This document shows, piece by piece, positions 16,415 through 24,442 of a stretch of 64,000 nucleotides of DNA. Made by a program: the position numbers and the translations under genes. The stretch lies in contig CAVXSO010000006.1 in NCBI GenBank assembly GCA_963764465.1, positions 930,001 through 994,000 on the forward strand, written 5' to 3'. The DNA is from JAJXXT01 sp963764465. GTDB taxonomy: Bacteria; Pseudomonadota; Alphaproteobacteria; Acetobacterales; Acetobacteraceae. Position 1 is the first letter of the stretch. Each line of letters opens with the position of its first letter. The notes beneath the pieces were generated by a model. That model had not been told where the DNA came from. It ran no database searches and saw only the letters and a list, made by a program, of their open reading frames with translations.

Positions 16415-17280
16415 GCGAACGGGAGGCTCTCGGCGATGTAGGGGGGGAGCCAGAAGGCGGCCTCGTGCAGCGCGGGGGTCCAGTAGCGGGTGCGGCCGAG
16501 GATGCCGGCGGCGCGGGCGCGCGCCTCGATGGTGGCGCGGGGGACGGCGTCGAGGCCGGGTTGCTTGGCGGCGAAGCCCAGTGTCATGAAGCCGCCGACA
16601 TAGGTGGGGACGGCGGCGACATAGGCGCCGACATGCGGGAAGTGCCGCGCGCGGCGCAGGCTGGTTTCGCGCAGTTCGTCCGCCTGCATGAAGGGCACGC
16701 CGCACTGGTTGACGATGAGGCCGCCGGCGGAGAGCAGGCGGGCGGCGTTGGCGTAGAACTCGTCGGTGAAGAGCACCTCGCCGACGCCGATCGGGTCCGT
16801 GCTGTCCACGATGATGGCGTCGAAGCTGGCGGGCGCACCCTTGCGGACGTGGTCGATGCCGTCGCCGACGATGACCTCGGCGCGCGGATCGTTCCAGGCG
16901 TCGCCGCCGATTGCGGGCATGTGCTGCCTGCAGAGGCGGATCACCTCGCCGTCGATCTCGACCATCACGGCGCGCTCGACGTTGCCGTGCATCAGCACGC
17001 GGCGGAGCACGCCGCCGTCGCCGGCGCCGATGATGAGCACGCGGCGCGCCTCGCCGTGGGCGAGGAGCGGGACGTGGGTGAGCATCTCCTGGTAGACGAA
17101 CTCGTCGCGCTCGGTGATCTGCACCACGCCGTCGAGCAGCATGACGCGGCCGTGCGATTCCGATTCGAAGATCATGATGTCCTGGAAGGCGGATTGCGCG
17201 CGGGCGAGTTCGCGCACGACGCGGAAGCGCTGGCCCCAGGCATCGTAGAGCGTCTCGTTCACCCAGGAATTGGTTGGCAT
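16411..17280 (-). CDS. speE: Polyamine aminopropyltransferase (spermidine synthase)
   Basis: A 289-residue protein that transfers an aminopropyl group from decarboxylated SAM to putrescine. Motifs are MLLDGVVQITERDEFVYQEML, the nucleotide-binding IGAGDGGVLRRVLMH, VEIDGEVIRLC, and the catalytic-region VDSTDPIGVGEVLF. It follows speD on the same strand, the partner that makes decarboxylated SAM. Length and order are typical. The 85-base gap to speD holds a GC-rich hairpin that may tune expression. Confidence 0.94.
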   Translation of the reverse strand: MPTNSWVNETLYDAWGQRFRVVRELARAQSAFQDIMIFESESHGRVMLLDGVVQITERDEFVYQEMLTHVPLLAHGEARRVLIIGAGDGGVLRRVLMHGNVERAVMVEIDGEVIRLCRQHMPAIGGDAWNDPRAEVIVGDGIDHVRKGAPASFDAIIVDSTDPIGVGEVLFTDEFYANAARLLSAGGLIVNQCGVPFMQADELRETSLRRARHFPHVGAYVAAVPTYVGGFMTLGFAAKQPGLDAVPRATIEARARAAGILGRTRYWTPALHEAAFWLPPYIAESLPFA

Positions 17281-17313
17281 CGCCTGTCTCCGGAACTCGT
17301 GTCGCATGCGAAA

Positions 17314-17339
17314 GGGGCCGGACGTGCCCGCCCGGCCCC
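17314..17339 (-). terminator. GC-rich hairpin between speD and speE
   Basis: Perfect 8-bp arms GGGGCCGG (17314-17321) and CCGGCCCC (17332-17339) enclose a 10-base loop, followed on the minus strand by CTTTCGC. It lies between speD and speE transcribed in the same direction. It could be a weak terminator or an mRNA-processing hairpin that lowers speE relative to speD. The T-run is short, so full termination is doubtful. Confidence 0.45.
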
Positions 17340-17365
17340 CGAAGCCGAAATGCTTCCGGCGGGGC

Positions 17366-17833
17366 CTAGACGACGCGGCCGCGCAGCTGCTCGTCCACGT
17401 CCGTGCGCTGGGGGCGGAAGGCGCGCTCCAGCACCGGGATGCCGAGGCGGGGGTCGCAGGCGCCGCACATGAAGATGTCGATCGCCGCGAAGTCGCGCTC
17501 CGGCCAGGTGTGGATGGAGATGTGGCTTTCCGCCAGCACCAGCACGCCGGAGACGCCGCCATTGGGCGTGAAGTGATGGAAATGGCCGTGCAGGATGGTG
17601 GCGCCGGCGACGGTCGCGGCCTCACGCAAGGCGGCGTCGATGGCCGCGGGGTCGTCGAGGTTCGTGGCGCCCCAGAGGTCCACGAGCAGGTGGGTGCCGG
17701 CGAAGACCTTGCCGTCGCGCTGGACGAAATAGTCCGTACGCTCGTCGGGGGTTTGGGCCGTAGCGGCGGTGGAAGTGTTCGGGCTGCTGCTCGGTATCTC
17801 CGAGACCATCCCCAGCGGCATGAGTGCGTTCAT
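17366..17833 (-). CDS. speD: S-adenosylmethionine decarboxylase proenzyme
   Basis: A 155-residue class 1b-type SpeD. The self-cleavage site is visible in VLAESHISIHTWPE: cleavage between Glu102 and Ser103 would create the pyruvoyl group. The catalytic Cys lies in FMCGACDP, with DLWGA near residue 52. It supplies decarboxylated SAM to SpeE encoded downstream. The first 33 residues are a Ser/Thr-rich extension before the conserved core. The ATG at 17833 has AGGAG about 8 bases upstream, and a possible leader peptide ends just before that site. Confidence 0.94.
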   Translation of the reverse strand: MNALMPLGMVSEIPSSSPNTSTAATAQTPDERTDYFVQRDGKVFAGTHLLVDLWGATNLDDPAAIDAALREAATVAGATILHGHFHHFTPNGGVSGVLVLAESHISIHTWPERDFAAIDIFMCGACDPRLGIPVLERAFRPQRTDVDEQLRGRVV

Positions 17834-17848
17834 CGCGCAAGCTCCTGT

Positions 17849-17902
17849 CTACCAGCAGACGGACTTGGGGTCGCGCGCCGGATGCGCACGCCTTACGGCC
17901 AA
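17849..17902 (-). other. Possible 17-residue leader peptide upstream of speD
   Basis: A TTG at 17900-17902 opens a frame of 17 residues, read as MAVRRAHPARDPKSVCW, ending with TAG at 17849-17851, two bases before the speD AGGAG. The same frame stays open upstream of the TTG without an ATG or GTG nearby. The peptide is Arg/His-rich, reminiscent in general of arginine-containing leader peptides of polyamine genes such as speFL. Its stop position could let ribosome stalling affect speD translation. The start codon is weak and no clear ribosome site was seen. Confidence 0.3.
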
Positions 17903-18027
17903 GGCGGCGGCAAATAGGGTCTTAGGGGGGGTAGCGCAAGGGGAAATCTTCGTGCGCGGGCCCGGCGCGTGCAGCGCAGGTGCGTCCCCCCTGCATGCGG
18001 CGGGCGCATGGGGACGAATGGGCGCCG

Positions 18028-20856
18028 TCAGTGGACGGGGGGTGGCAGGATTTCGGCGCCGGCGGCGCGCAGGGCGGGCGCGATGCCCTGGGGCAGGCCC
18101 CAGGTCTGGGCGAGGCGCGGCAGGTCTGCCGTGGAGACGGCCGCGGGGTCGGTAAGCATGCGGAACAGATCCGCGGCGTGGCCGGGCGGCATGCGGGCGA
18201 GATCGTGGGCACGCAGCGCGGCGAGGAGGGCCGCTTCCCCTGCCCTGCCGGCGGCGGTGGCGAGGCGGATGAGCGTGTTCGCGGCGGCTTCGTCCAGCCC
18301 GCCCGTGGGGGGGACGGTGGCGGTGGCGTAGGCGCGGAGTGCCACGCTGGCGGCGGGCCAGTCGCCCGCCTGTTCCAGGAGGCGGGCGCGTTCGGCGAGT
18401 GCGGGAACGGTGCCGAGGGCGGCAAGGGCGGCGGCGGCGGCGGGCATGTCCCCGAGCTTCGCCGCGGCGCGGGCGAAGAGCAGCGTGCGTTGTTCGAGGA
18501 GCGGCGGCGGCAGCGGGCCCTCGGCCGCCGAGGCGTCGAGGGCGGCGCGGGCGCCCTTGGCGTCGCCGGTGGCGAGGCGCTGGGCGGCGAGTTCCGCGCC
18601 GATGGTGGCGCGGGGAATGCCGGGCGCCATGCCCTCCAGCATGCGGGCGTAGACCTTCGCCGCCTGGTCCGGCAGGTCGAGTGCGGCGAGGCGCTGGGCG
18701 AGCCGGGCGAGGATGGCCTCGCCGGGGGCGCCGGGGGGCAGCAGGTCCGGGTTGGCCTCGACGAGGGTGACGAAGGCGAGCGGGGGCATGTGCTTCGCGG
18801 CGTCCGCGGCCATGGCGCGGGCGAACATGGTGGCGAGCTTCTGCTTGATGTCCGGGTCCGTGGTTTGCTGGCGCAGGAGGGCGATGGCCTGGGCCCATTG
18901 GCCGGCGCCAGCGCGGGCGCCGGCCAGCGCCTCCCGCAGGGCGAGGGCGCGGGAGTTGCCGCGCCAGGCGTCACGCAGCTTGTCCAGCGCGGCGGCGGTT
19001 TCGGCGGGCGTGGCGAGGCCGCGCGCGGCGCGCAGGCGGGCGGCGCGGAAGGCGGCGCGGAAGGCAACGAGACGGTCCCGGTCCTGGGCGAGCGCGTCGT
19101 AGGCGGCGAGGGTTGCCTGGACGGCGCGGGCGGTGGCGCCGCGCCCGCCGGTGCTGGCGGTGGCGCGCGGCGGGAGGGCTGCCTGCAGCGCCATGGCGCG
19201 GGCGAGGCGCAGCGAAGGGTCGCCGGGGTGGGCGGCGAGAAGCGCCTGGGCTGGGGCGAGTTGGCCGGATTTCAGCATGGTCTCGGCCGCGAGGGGCAGC
19301 AGGCGGGCGCGCAGCGCTTCAGGGTAGGCCTCGATGATCGGGCGGACGGCGGCGAACATGAGGGCGGCGGCGGCGCGGCCTCGCGGGCGGGACGCGAGGC
19401 GGACGGCGCGCCAGAGGCAGGCCTCGTCCGCCGCGGGGCATGGGGCGGTGGAGAGTTCCGCCGGGTCCGCCTGCGGGTCTGGGTGGAGGGCGGCGGCGGC
19501 CTCCGCGGCGAGGCGGAAGCGCGGGTCCGCGCCGAGGCGGGCGTCGTCGGTGACGGCGAGGCGCAGGAGGGGGCCGGCTTCCGCGCCCATGCCGAGCGCG
19601 AGCATGGCCTGGGCGGCTTTCAGGCGGGCGGCACCGCGGGCGAGCGGGGGCGCGGTGGCGGCGGCGAGCGTTGCATCCGTCAGGCGGCGGCGGAGCTGGG
19701 CGAGCGGCAGGGCGGGCAGGTCCAGCAGGCGGGCGCCGATGGTGGCGGAGGCGGCGGCGTCGAAGCGGCCGAGCGGGAGGGCGACGGGGCCGCCGCCCAG
19801 CAGGAAGCCGCTGGCGACGGCGCGGAGCTGGGTGGCGTCTGCGTGGGCGGCGACGGCGACGCCGGCGCGGGTGGGCAGAAGCGTGAAGAAGGGCGTGCGC
19901 CAGGGGGCGGTGACGGCGGCGGGGGACGCGACGGTGCCGACGAGGAGCAGGCCGCCGTGCAGCGGGTCGCGCAGGGAGAGGACGGGGCCAGGGGACGTGG
20001 CGGGAAGCGCGACGCGGCCCTGGGCGACGCTGGGGGCGATGGCGGGCGGGGTGGCGCCTTCCACCAGGTGCCAGGCGCCGGCCTCCGCCATCGGCGTGAG
20101 GCCAGGGGGCATGGCGATGAGCGTGGCGGTGGGGAGCGGGGTTGCGGTGGCCCGGAGCGTCGCCAGCAGCGCGGGGGGCGGCGGGGTTTTGTCGGCGACG
20201 ACGAGGAGGAGGCGGCCGGCACGCTCCACGGCGGCGATGGGGGTTTGCGCGGCGTAGGGGAGCGGGATGTCGCGGTGGGCGGGGGCGAGGGTGGCGGCTG
20301 TTGTTGCGGTAGCGGATTGTGTTGGTTGTGTAACACCGTGCGGCGCGGGGGGACGGGCGAAGGCGGCGGCGGGGAGGTTCCATTGCGCCTCGGCCATCGG
20401 CGCGGGCGTGGCGGTGGTGGCTTCGGTGGCGGGTGGGGTTGGCGGCAGGGGCAGGGTTGCGACCAGACGCGGCGCGCGGCTGATGTCGAAGACGGCGCGC
20501 TGGCCGAGGCGCCAGGCGTGGACGCGCGAGCCGGGGGGGAGGGCGACGTGCAGGCCCGCGGCCTGTGGCGTGGCGGCGATGAGCGCGCGACTGGCGGATG
20601 CGGCGAGCGCGAGGGGCGTGCCGTCCGCGGCCGTTGCGACGAGGGTGCCGTCTGGGGCGAGGGTTGCGCTGGCGCCCCTGGGCAGGTCCAGCACCAGGCG
20701 GATGAAGCCGGGGTGGCGGCCCTCGTGCAGCGGAATTTGCGCGGGCGGCGGGTTGGCGAGCGCCGGGGCGGCGAACGCTGCGGTGGCGAGCGCTGGGGGG
20801 GCGAACGCGAGGAGGAAGGTGAGCGTCAGCGCCCTGGCTGTGGCGCGCAGAGTCAT
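18028..20856 (-). CDS. Large exported helical-repeat protein coupled to motE
   Basis: A 942-residue protein with a signal peptide (LTLTFLLAFAPPALATAAFA). Residues about 40-140 (HPGFIRLVLDLPRGASATL ... GQRAVFDIS) resemble an AMIN-like beta domain, which in other proteins binds peptidoglycan or secretion rings. From about 400 onward it is Ala/Leu-rich with TPR-like helical pairs (AALDKLRDAWRGNSRALALREALAG, AADLFRMLTDP). It overlaps motE by four bases (ATGA) and ends the fliL-fliM-DUF6468-motE run. It is probably a periplasmic scaffold tied to the motor. Its exact function is unknown to me; in some flagellar clusters similar TPR proteins occur unnamed. Confidence 0.7.
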   Translation of the reverse strand: MTLRATARALTLTFLLAFAPPALATAAFAAPALANPPPAQIPLHEGRHPGFIRLVLDLPRGASATLAPDGTLVATAADGTPLALAASASRALIAATPQAAGLHVALPPGSRVHAWRLGQRAVFDISRAPRLVATLPLPPTPPATEATTATPAPMAEAQWNLPAAAFARPPAPHGVTQPTQSATATTAATLAPAHRDIPLPYAAQTPIAAVERAGRLLLVVADKTPPPPALLATLRATATPLPTATLIAMPPGLTPMAEAGAWHLVEGATPPAIAPSVAQGRVALPATSPGPVLSLRDPLHGGLLLVGTVASPAAVTAPWRTPFFTLLPTRAGVAVAAHADATQLRAVASGFLLGGGPVALPLGRFDAAASATIGARLLDLPALPLAQLRRRLTDATLAAATAPPLARGAARLKAAQAMLALGMGAEAGPLLRLAVTDDARLGADPRFRLAAEAAAALHPDPQADPAELSTAPCPAADEACLWRAVRLASRPRGRAAAALMFAAVRPIIEAYPEALRARLLPLAAETMLKSGQLAPAQALLAAHPGDPSLRLARAMALQAALPPRATASTGGRGATARAVQATLAAYDALAQDRDRLVAFRAAFRAARLRAARGLATPAETAAALDKLRDAWRGNSRALALREALAGARAGAGQWAQAIALLRQQTTDPDIKQKLATMFARAMAADAAKHMPPLAFVTLVEANPDLLPPGAPGEAILARLAQRLAALDLPDQAAKVYARMLEGMAPGIPRATIGAELAAQRLATGDAKGARAALDASAAEGPLPPPLLEQRTLLFARAAAKLGDMPAAAAALAALGTVPALAERARLLEQAGDWPAASVALRAYATATVPPTGGLDEAAANTLIRLATAAGRAGEAALLAALRAHDLARMPPGHAADLFRMLTDPAAVSTADLPRLAQTWGLPQGIAPALRAAGAEILPPPVH

Positions 20857-21560
20857 CCGCCGGTGCCGCCGGCGGCTGCGATGGGCGGCGTGGTGGCGGG
20901 CGATGGCGGGGGGGCGATGAGGGCGTCGCGCTTCGCGCGCATGGCGGCGAGCTCCGCCGTGACGAGGCGGGCGCGTTCCGGCTTCATCGCGGCGAGGATG
21001 GGGGCGGCGCGGCGGACGTTCATCGCGTCCAGCACCGGGAGAAGGACGTCGCGGTCGAGATCGTTGAAGATGGTGGCGGCGTCCGTGGGTTTCATCGCCT
21101 CGTAGAGCCTGACGAGCTTTTCGGTGTCCGCGCTGGCGGCCTGCCGGCGGGCGGCTTCCTGCGCCTGGATACGTTTCTGCAACGAGGTGAGCTCCGCCAT
21201 GCGCGAGGAGAACTGCTTTTCCGCGGCGGCGAGGGATTGCTCGCGCGCGGCGATGGCGGCCTGGCGCTGGTCCAGCGCGGTCTTGCGGGCGCGCAGGTCG
21301 CCGAGGAGGGCGAGTTCCGCGGCCGAGGGGGCGGGCGGGCAGGCCTGGCCCGAAGCTGTCGGTGGCGGCTGGGGTGGCGGGCTGTTTTGCGCGAGGGTTT
21401 CGCCCTGGGGGAGGGTTTCGGGCGCGGGGCCGGATGCTGGTTGCGATGCCGGAACGGCGGCGACGGCCTGCTGCATCAGGTTCGCCGTCTTGACCAGGAG
21501 CAGCAGCGCGATCGCTGCCATGGTTGCGCGCAGGAGCCAGATGCCGGGCAGCAGGCGCAT
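20853..21560 (-). CDS. motE: MotE-like flagellar motor chaperone
   Basis: A 235-residue protein with one N-terminal membrane anchor (ATMAAIALLLLVKTANLM), a Pro-rich linker, a coiled coil (about 85-160), and a C-terminal MgtE_N-like domain: LVRLYEAMKPTDAATIFNDLDRDVLLPVLDAMNVRRAAPILAAM. This is the layout of MotE, the periplasmic chaperone that stabilises MotC in alphaproteobacteria. It lies in the order fliL, fliM, DUF6468, motE. No MotC gene is in the window. Confidence 0.82.
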   Translation of the reverse strand: MRLLPGIWLLRATMAAIALLLLVKTANLMQQAVAAVPASQPASGPAPETLPQGETLAQNSPPPQPPPTASGQACPPAPSAAELALLGDLRARKTALDQRQAAIAAREQSLAAAEKQFSSRMAELTSLQKRIQAQEAARRQAASADTEKLVRLYEAMKPTDAATIFNDLDRDVLLPVLDAMNVRRAAPILAAMKPERARLVTAELAAMRAKRDALIAPPPSPATTPPIAAAGGTGG

Positions 21561-21561
21561 G

Positions 21562-22047
21562 TCAGCGCACCAGTTTCAGGGCACGCAGGAGGTCGCGTTC
21601 GGCGGCGCTGCGCGGGCGATCCTGAGCCTCGCGCGGGGTGGGGATGATGGCGGGGGTGGCGCTGGCGAGCGGGCGCTCGCGCGGAGGCGGGGACGGCGCG
21701 ACGGCGAGGGCCATGGCGGGGGCGCCGCGTGCCTCTCGCACGAGCTGTTCCAGGCGGTCCGCCGCTGCCTCCGCGCGCCGGGCGATGAAGTCGAGATCCT
21801 CGCGCAGGGAACCGGCGTGCTCGATGCGGCGGGCGAGATCGCGAGCGGTGTCGGTGCTGGCCTGGCGCAGGCGGGCGACGGATTGTTCCGCGGATTCGGT
21901 GGCGCCGCGGAAGCCGGTGACCAGCGTATCGAGCGCGCCGCGGTCTCGCCGCAGCTGACCGAGGGCACGTTCCAGGCGCCAGGCGCGCAGGAGGGTCGCG
22001 GCCAGGAGGAGGACCAGGCCGAGTTCGATCGCGATTTGCAGCGCCAT
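21562..22047 (-). CDS. DUF6468-type flagellar-cluster membrane protein
   Basis: A 161-residue protein with one N-terminal membrane helix (IAIELGLVLLLAATLLRAW) and a long coiled coil (ALGQLRRDRGALDTLVTGFRG ... LREDLDFIARRAEAAADRLEQLVREAR), then a variable tail. This looks like the DUF6468 family found beside fliM and motE in Rhodospirillales. ATG at 22047 was chosen because GAGGGG lies 8 bases upstream; a GTG at 22056 overlaps the fliM stop but has no such spacing. Function unknown, presumably in the motor or export apparatus. Confidence 0.7.
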   Translation of the reverse strand: MALQIAIELGLVLLLAATLLRAWRLERALGQLRRDRGALDTLVTGFRGATESAEQSVARLRQASTDTARDLARRIEHAGSLREDLDFIARRAEAAADRLEQLVREARGAPAMALAVAPSPPPRERPLASATPAIIPTPREAQDRPRSAAERDLLRALKLVR

Positions 22048-22052
22048 GCCGC

Positions 22053-23045
22053 TCACCCCTCGCCTGCCGCTGGTTCCGTCGTTTCGCGCGCGGGAGCGAC
22101 GAGCTCCCGCTCGATGCGTACCGCGATCTGGCCGCGCCTGCGCCCGGCACGGCCCTCGAAGAGCGTGGTGCCGCCGCAGCGCAGGCGGATGGCGGCGCCG
22201 CGGCCGGCGTTCAGCGCGAGGCGGCTGCCGGGCTTGAGGGCCATGACGGTGGCGAGAGGGAGCGTCTGCTCGTCCAGCACCGCCTCGAGATCGACCTCGG
22301 TCGCCCAGAGTTCCTCGGCGAGATGGGTTTCCCAGATGGAATCGCGGCCGAATTTCTCGCCCATGAACTGCTGCAGCAGCAGCTCGCGCACCGGCTCGAG
22401 CGTGGCGTAGGGCAGCAGGAGTTCGATGCGCCCTCCCCGCTCCTCCATGTCGATGCGCAGGCGGGCGAGGACGGCGGCGTTGGAGAGGCGGGAGATGGTG
22501 GCGAAGCGGGCGTTGGTTTCCAGCCGGTCGAAGCGGAAGGTGACGGGGCAGATGGGATCGAAGGCCTGGGAGAGATCGGCGAGGACGACCGCGATGAGGC
22601 GCTCGACGAGCTGGCGCTCGATGGAGGTGTAGGGGCGGCCCTCGATGCGCATCGCCGCCGTACCGCGGCGGCCGCCGAGGAGGACGTCCACGATGGAGTA
22701 GACGAGCGCGCTGTCCACCACCATGAGGCCGTAATTGTCCCACTCCTCCGCGGCGAAGACGGCGAGCATGGCGGGCATCGGGATGGCGTTGAGATAATCG
22801 CCGAAGCGCAACGAGACGATGTTCTCGATGCCGACCTCCACGTTGTCCGACGTGAGGTTGCGCAGCGAGGTGGAGAGGATGCGCACGAGACGGTCGTAGA
22901 CGATCTCGAGCATCGGCAGGCGTTCGTAGGAGACGAGGCCGGCGTCGATGATGCGCTTGAGGCCGCCCTCCCCGTCTTCCTGCAGGAGGGCCTTCACCTC
23001 CGCGGGGTCGAGGCCATCGGCGCTGCTGTCTGGGGTGTCGCTCAT
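22053..23045 (-). CDS. fliM: Flagellar motor switch protein FliM
   Basis: A 330-residue C-ring protein. N-terminal LDPAEVKALLQEDGEG contains a short CheY-binding-like region; the middle domain has PMLEIVYDRLVRILSTSLRNLTSDNVEV and GDYLNAIPMPAMLAVF; the C-terminal SpoA domain includes LPLATVMALKPGSRLALN. FliM links CheY-P to motor reversal. ATG 23045 gives the family start MSDTPDSSADGLDPAEV. It follows fliL by 7 bases. Confidence 0.95.
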   Translation of the reverse strand: MSDTPDSSADGLDPAEVKALLQEDGEGGLKRIIDAGLVSYERLPMLEIVYDRLVRILSTSLRNLTSDNVEVGIENIVSLRFGDYLNAIPMPAMLAVFAAEEWDNYGLMVVDSALVYSIVDVLLGGRRGTAAMRIEGRPYTSIERQLVERLIAVVLADLSQAFDPICPVTFRFDRLETNARFATISRLSNAAVLARLRIDMEERGGRIELLLPYATLEPVRELLLQQFMGEKFGRDSIWETHLAEELWATEVDLEAVLDEQTLPLATVMALKPGSRLALNAGRGAAIRLRCGGTTLFEGRAGRRRGQIAVRIERELVAPARETTEPAAGEG

Positions 23046-23052
23046 GCGTTGC

Positions 23053-23571
23053 TCACTGGACCAGGATCTCGGTGAAGAGCACGTCGCGCACGCGCCCGGG
23101 GGCGAGCGCGATGGCCGCACGGGAGAGCAGCGCCTCGCGCAGGCGCCAGGTGCCCTCGCTGCCCTGGAAATCCTCGGGCCGCATCTCGCGCAGGTAGGTC
23201 TGGAAGAGGTCCACGATGCGGGGCATGGCTTCCTGCGCGCGCTTGGCGTCTTCCGGGCCGGGGACTTCGAGCTTGGCGCCGAGCTTGACGAAGGACTGGC
23301 GGTCCGGACCCGCGTTCAGGTTGGCGACCATTTCCGGGACCGTTACGAAAACGGGTGGCGCGACCGAGGGGGCCGTGGAATGCCGTGGCTTGTCCATGCC
23401 GAGGAGGTGCGGCAGCGTGCCGGTGAACCAGAGGCCGCCGGCGCCGACCGCGAGCAACACCGGCAGCGCCACGAGCATCAGCCGGCGCTTGCCGCCGCCC
23501 CTGGCGGGCTTCGCGCCCTCGCCTTCCTCGCCGTGCGCCTCCTGCGCCTTCGCCGCCTTTGCGCCAGCCAC
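23053..23571 (-). CDS. fliL: Flagellar basal body-associated protein FliL
   Basis: About 172 residues: a charged N-terminal tail, a single membrane helix (RLMLVALPVLLAVGAGGLWF), then the periplasmic FliL domain (PPVFVTVPEMVANLNAGPDRQSFVKLGAKLEV ... RPEDFQGSEGTWRLREALLSRA ... VRDVLFTEILVQ). FliL sits around the stator and raises motor torque. The start is probably GTG at 23571 with GGAGG five bases upstream; GTG at 23586 is an alternative. First gene of the minus-strand operon. Confidence 0.9.
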   Translation of the reverse strand: MAGAKAAKAQEAHGEEGEGAKPARGGGKRRLMLVALPVLLAVGAGGLWFTGTLPHLLGMDKPRHSTAPSVAPPVFVTVPEMVANLNAGPDRQSFVKLGAKLEVPGPEDAKRAQEAMPRIVDLFQTYLREMRPEDFQGSEGTWRLREALLSRAAIALAPGRVRDVLFTEILVQ

Positions 23572-23689
23572 GCCATCCTCCGCCACAGACCCGGCGGAGT
23601 TTGCCGGGGGGCGGTTAACAAGGCGTTGCGGGCGGCAGGATTTGCCTAGGGATTCGAAACGAAATCCGCACGCGAGGCCGCGCCGGGGC

Positions 23690-23704
23690 TGGCACGCGGC
23701 TTGC
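23690..23704 (+). promoter_or_regulatory. Sigma-54-type promoter before flgF
   Basis: TGGCACGCGGCTTGC matches the -24/-12 consensus TGGCAC-N5-TTGC, with GG and GC separated by 10 bases. Caulobacter and relatives use sigma-54 for middle and late flagellar genes. Transcription would begin near 23716, one base before the flgF ATG at 23717, so the mRNA would be nearly leaderless. Match quality is high; function is inferred. Confidence 0.6.
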
Positions 23705-23716
23705 CCTGTGGGGGGC

Positions 23717-24439
23717 ATGAACGACGCGATCACGCTTTCCGGCATGCTGACACGCTGGCGCGAGTTGCAGGTGCGCGCGACCAACCTGGCCAATGCCGAG
23801 ACGCCCGGATTCCAGGCGCTGCACATGCAGGTCATCGCCTCGCGCGTGGCGCAGCCGGCCGGGCCGGGCGCGGACATCGCCTATGCCGGGATGCGGGGGA
23901 CGTGGCGGGATACCGAGCCGGGGCCGATCCAGCGCACGGGCAATGCGCTGGACCTCGCCCTCGGTTCCACGGGGTATTTCACGGTGATGACGCAGGCGGG
24001 GCCGCGGCTGACGCGCGACGGGCATTTCACGCTCGATTCCTCGGGCACCATCGTGGACCAGCAGGGCGATCCGTTGCTGGACAGCAGCGGGCAGAACCTG
24101 CAGCTCTCCGCCGCCGACGGCAGACCGAGCATCGCGGGGGACGGGACGCTTTCAGGCAACCAGGGGATCATCGGGAAGATCGGCGTGGTGGAACCCGCCA
24201 ATCCGCAGGCGGTGATCGCCGAGGGGGGCACGCTGCTCGACACCACCTCCCCCACCGCGCCGGTGGCGCAGCCGCACCTGATGCAGGGGGCGGTGGAGGG
24301 CAGCACGACGAGCGCCATCGCCGAGACCGTTGGCATGATCCAGGACACGCGCGAGTTCCAGCTCATTGCGTCGATGCTGAAGGCGGAGGCGAACCGCCGC
24401 AGCGAGGCGATCCAGAAAATCCTTACGCCAGGGAACTGA
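23717..24439 (+). CDS. flgF: Flagellar rod protein FlgF
   Basis: A 240-residue rod protein: ITLSGMLTRWRELQVRATNLANAETPGFQA at the N-terminus, central QRTGNALDLALGSTGYFTVMTQAGPRLTRDGHF, and the C-terminal rod motif GSTTSAIAETVGMIQDTREFQLIASMLKAEANRRSEAIQKIL. It is shorter and more divergent than FlgG encoded next, which fits FlgF, a proximal rod subunit. ATG 23717 keeps the LSGM motif. It precedes flgG by three bases and is divergent from fliL. Confidence 0.9.
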   Translation: MNDAITLSGMLTRWRELQVRATNLANAETPGFQALHMQVIASRVAQPAGPGADIAYAGMRGTWRDTEPGPIQRTGNALDLALGSTGYFTVMTQAGPRLTRDGHFTLDSSGTIVDQQGDPLLDSSGQNLQLSAADGRPSIAGDGTLSGNQGIIGKIGVVEPANPQAVIAEGGTLLDTTSPTAPVAQPHLMQGAVEGSTTSAIAETVGMIQDTREFQLIASMLKAEANRRSEAIQKILTPGN

Positions 24440-24442
24440 TCC

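Noticed and set aside
17980..21105. A 1041-codon open frame on plus opposite the solenoid and motE genes
   Set aside because: Gly/Arg/Glu-rich shadow without domains; the minus strand has a signal peptide, helical repeats and coupled starts.
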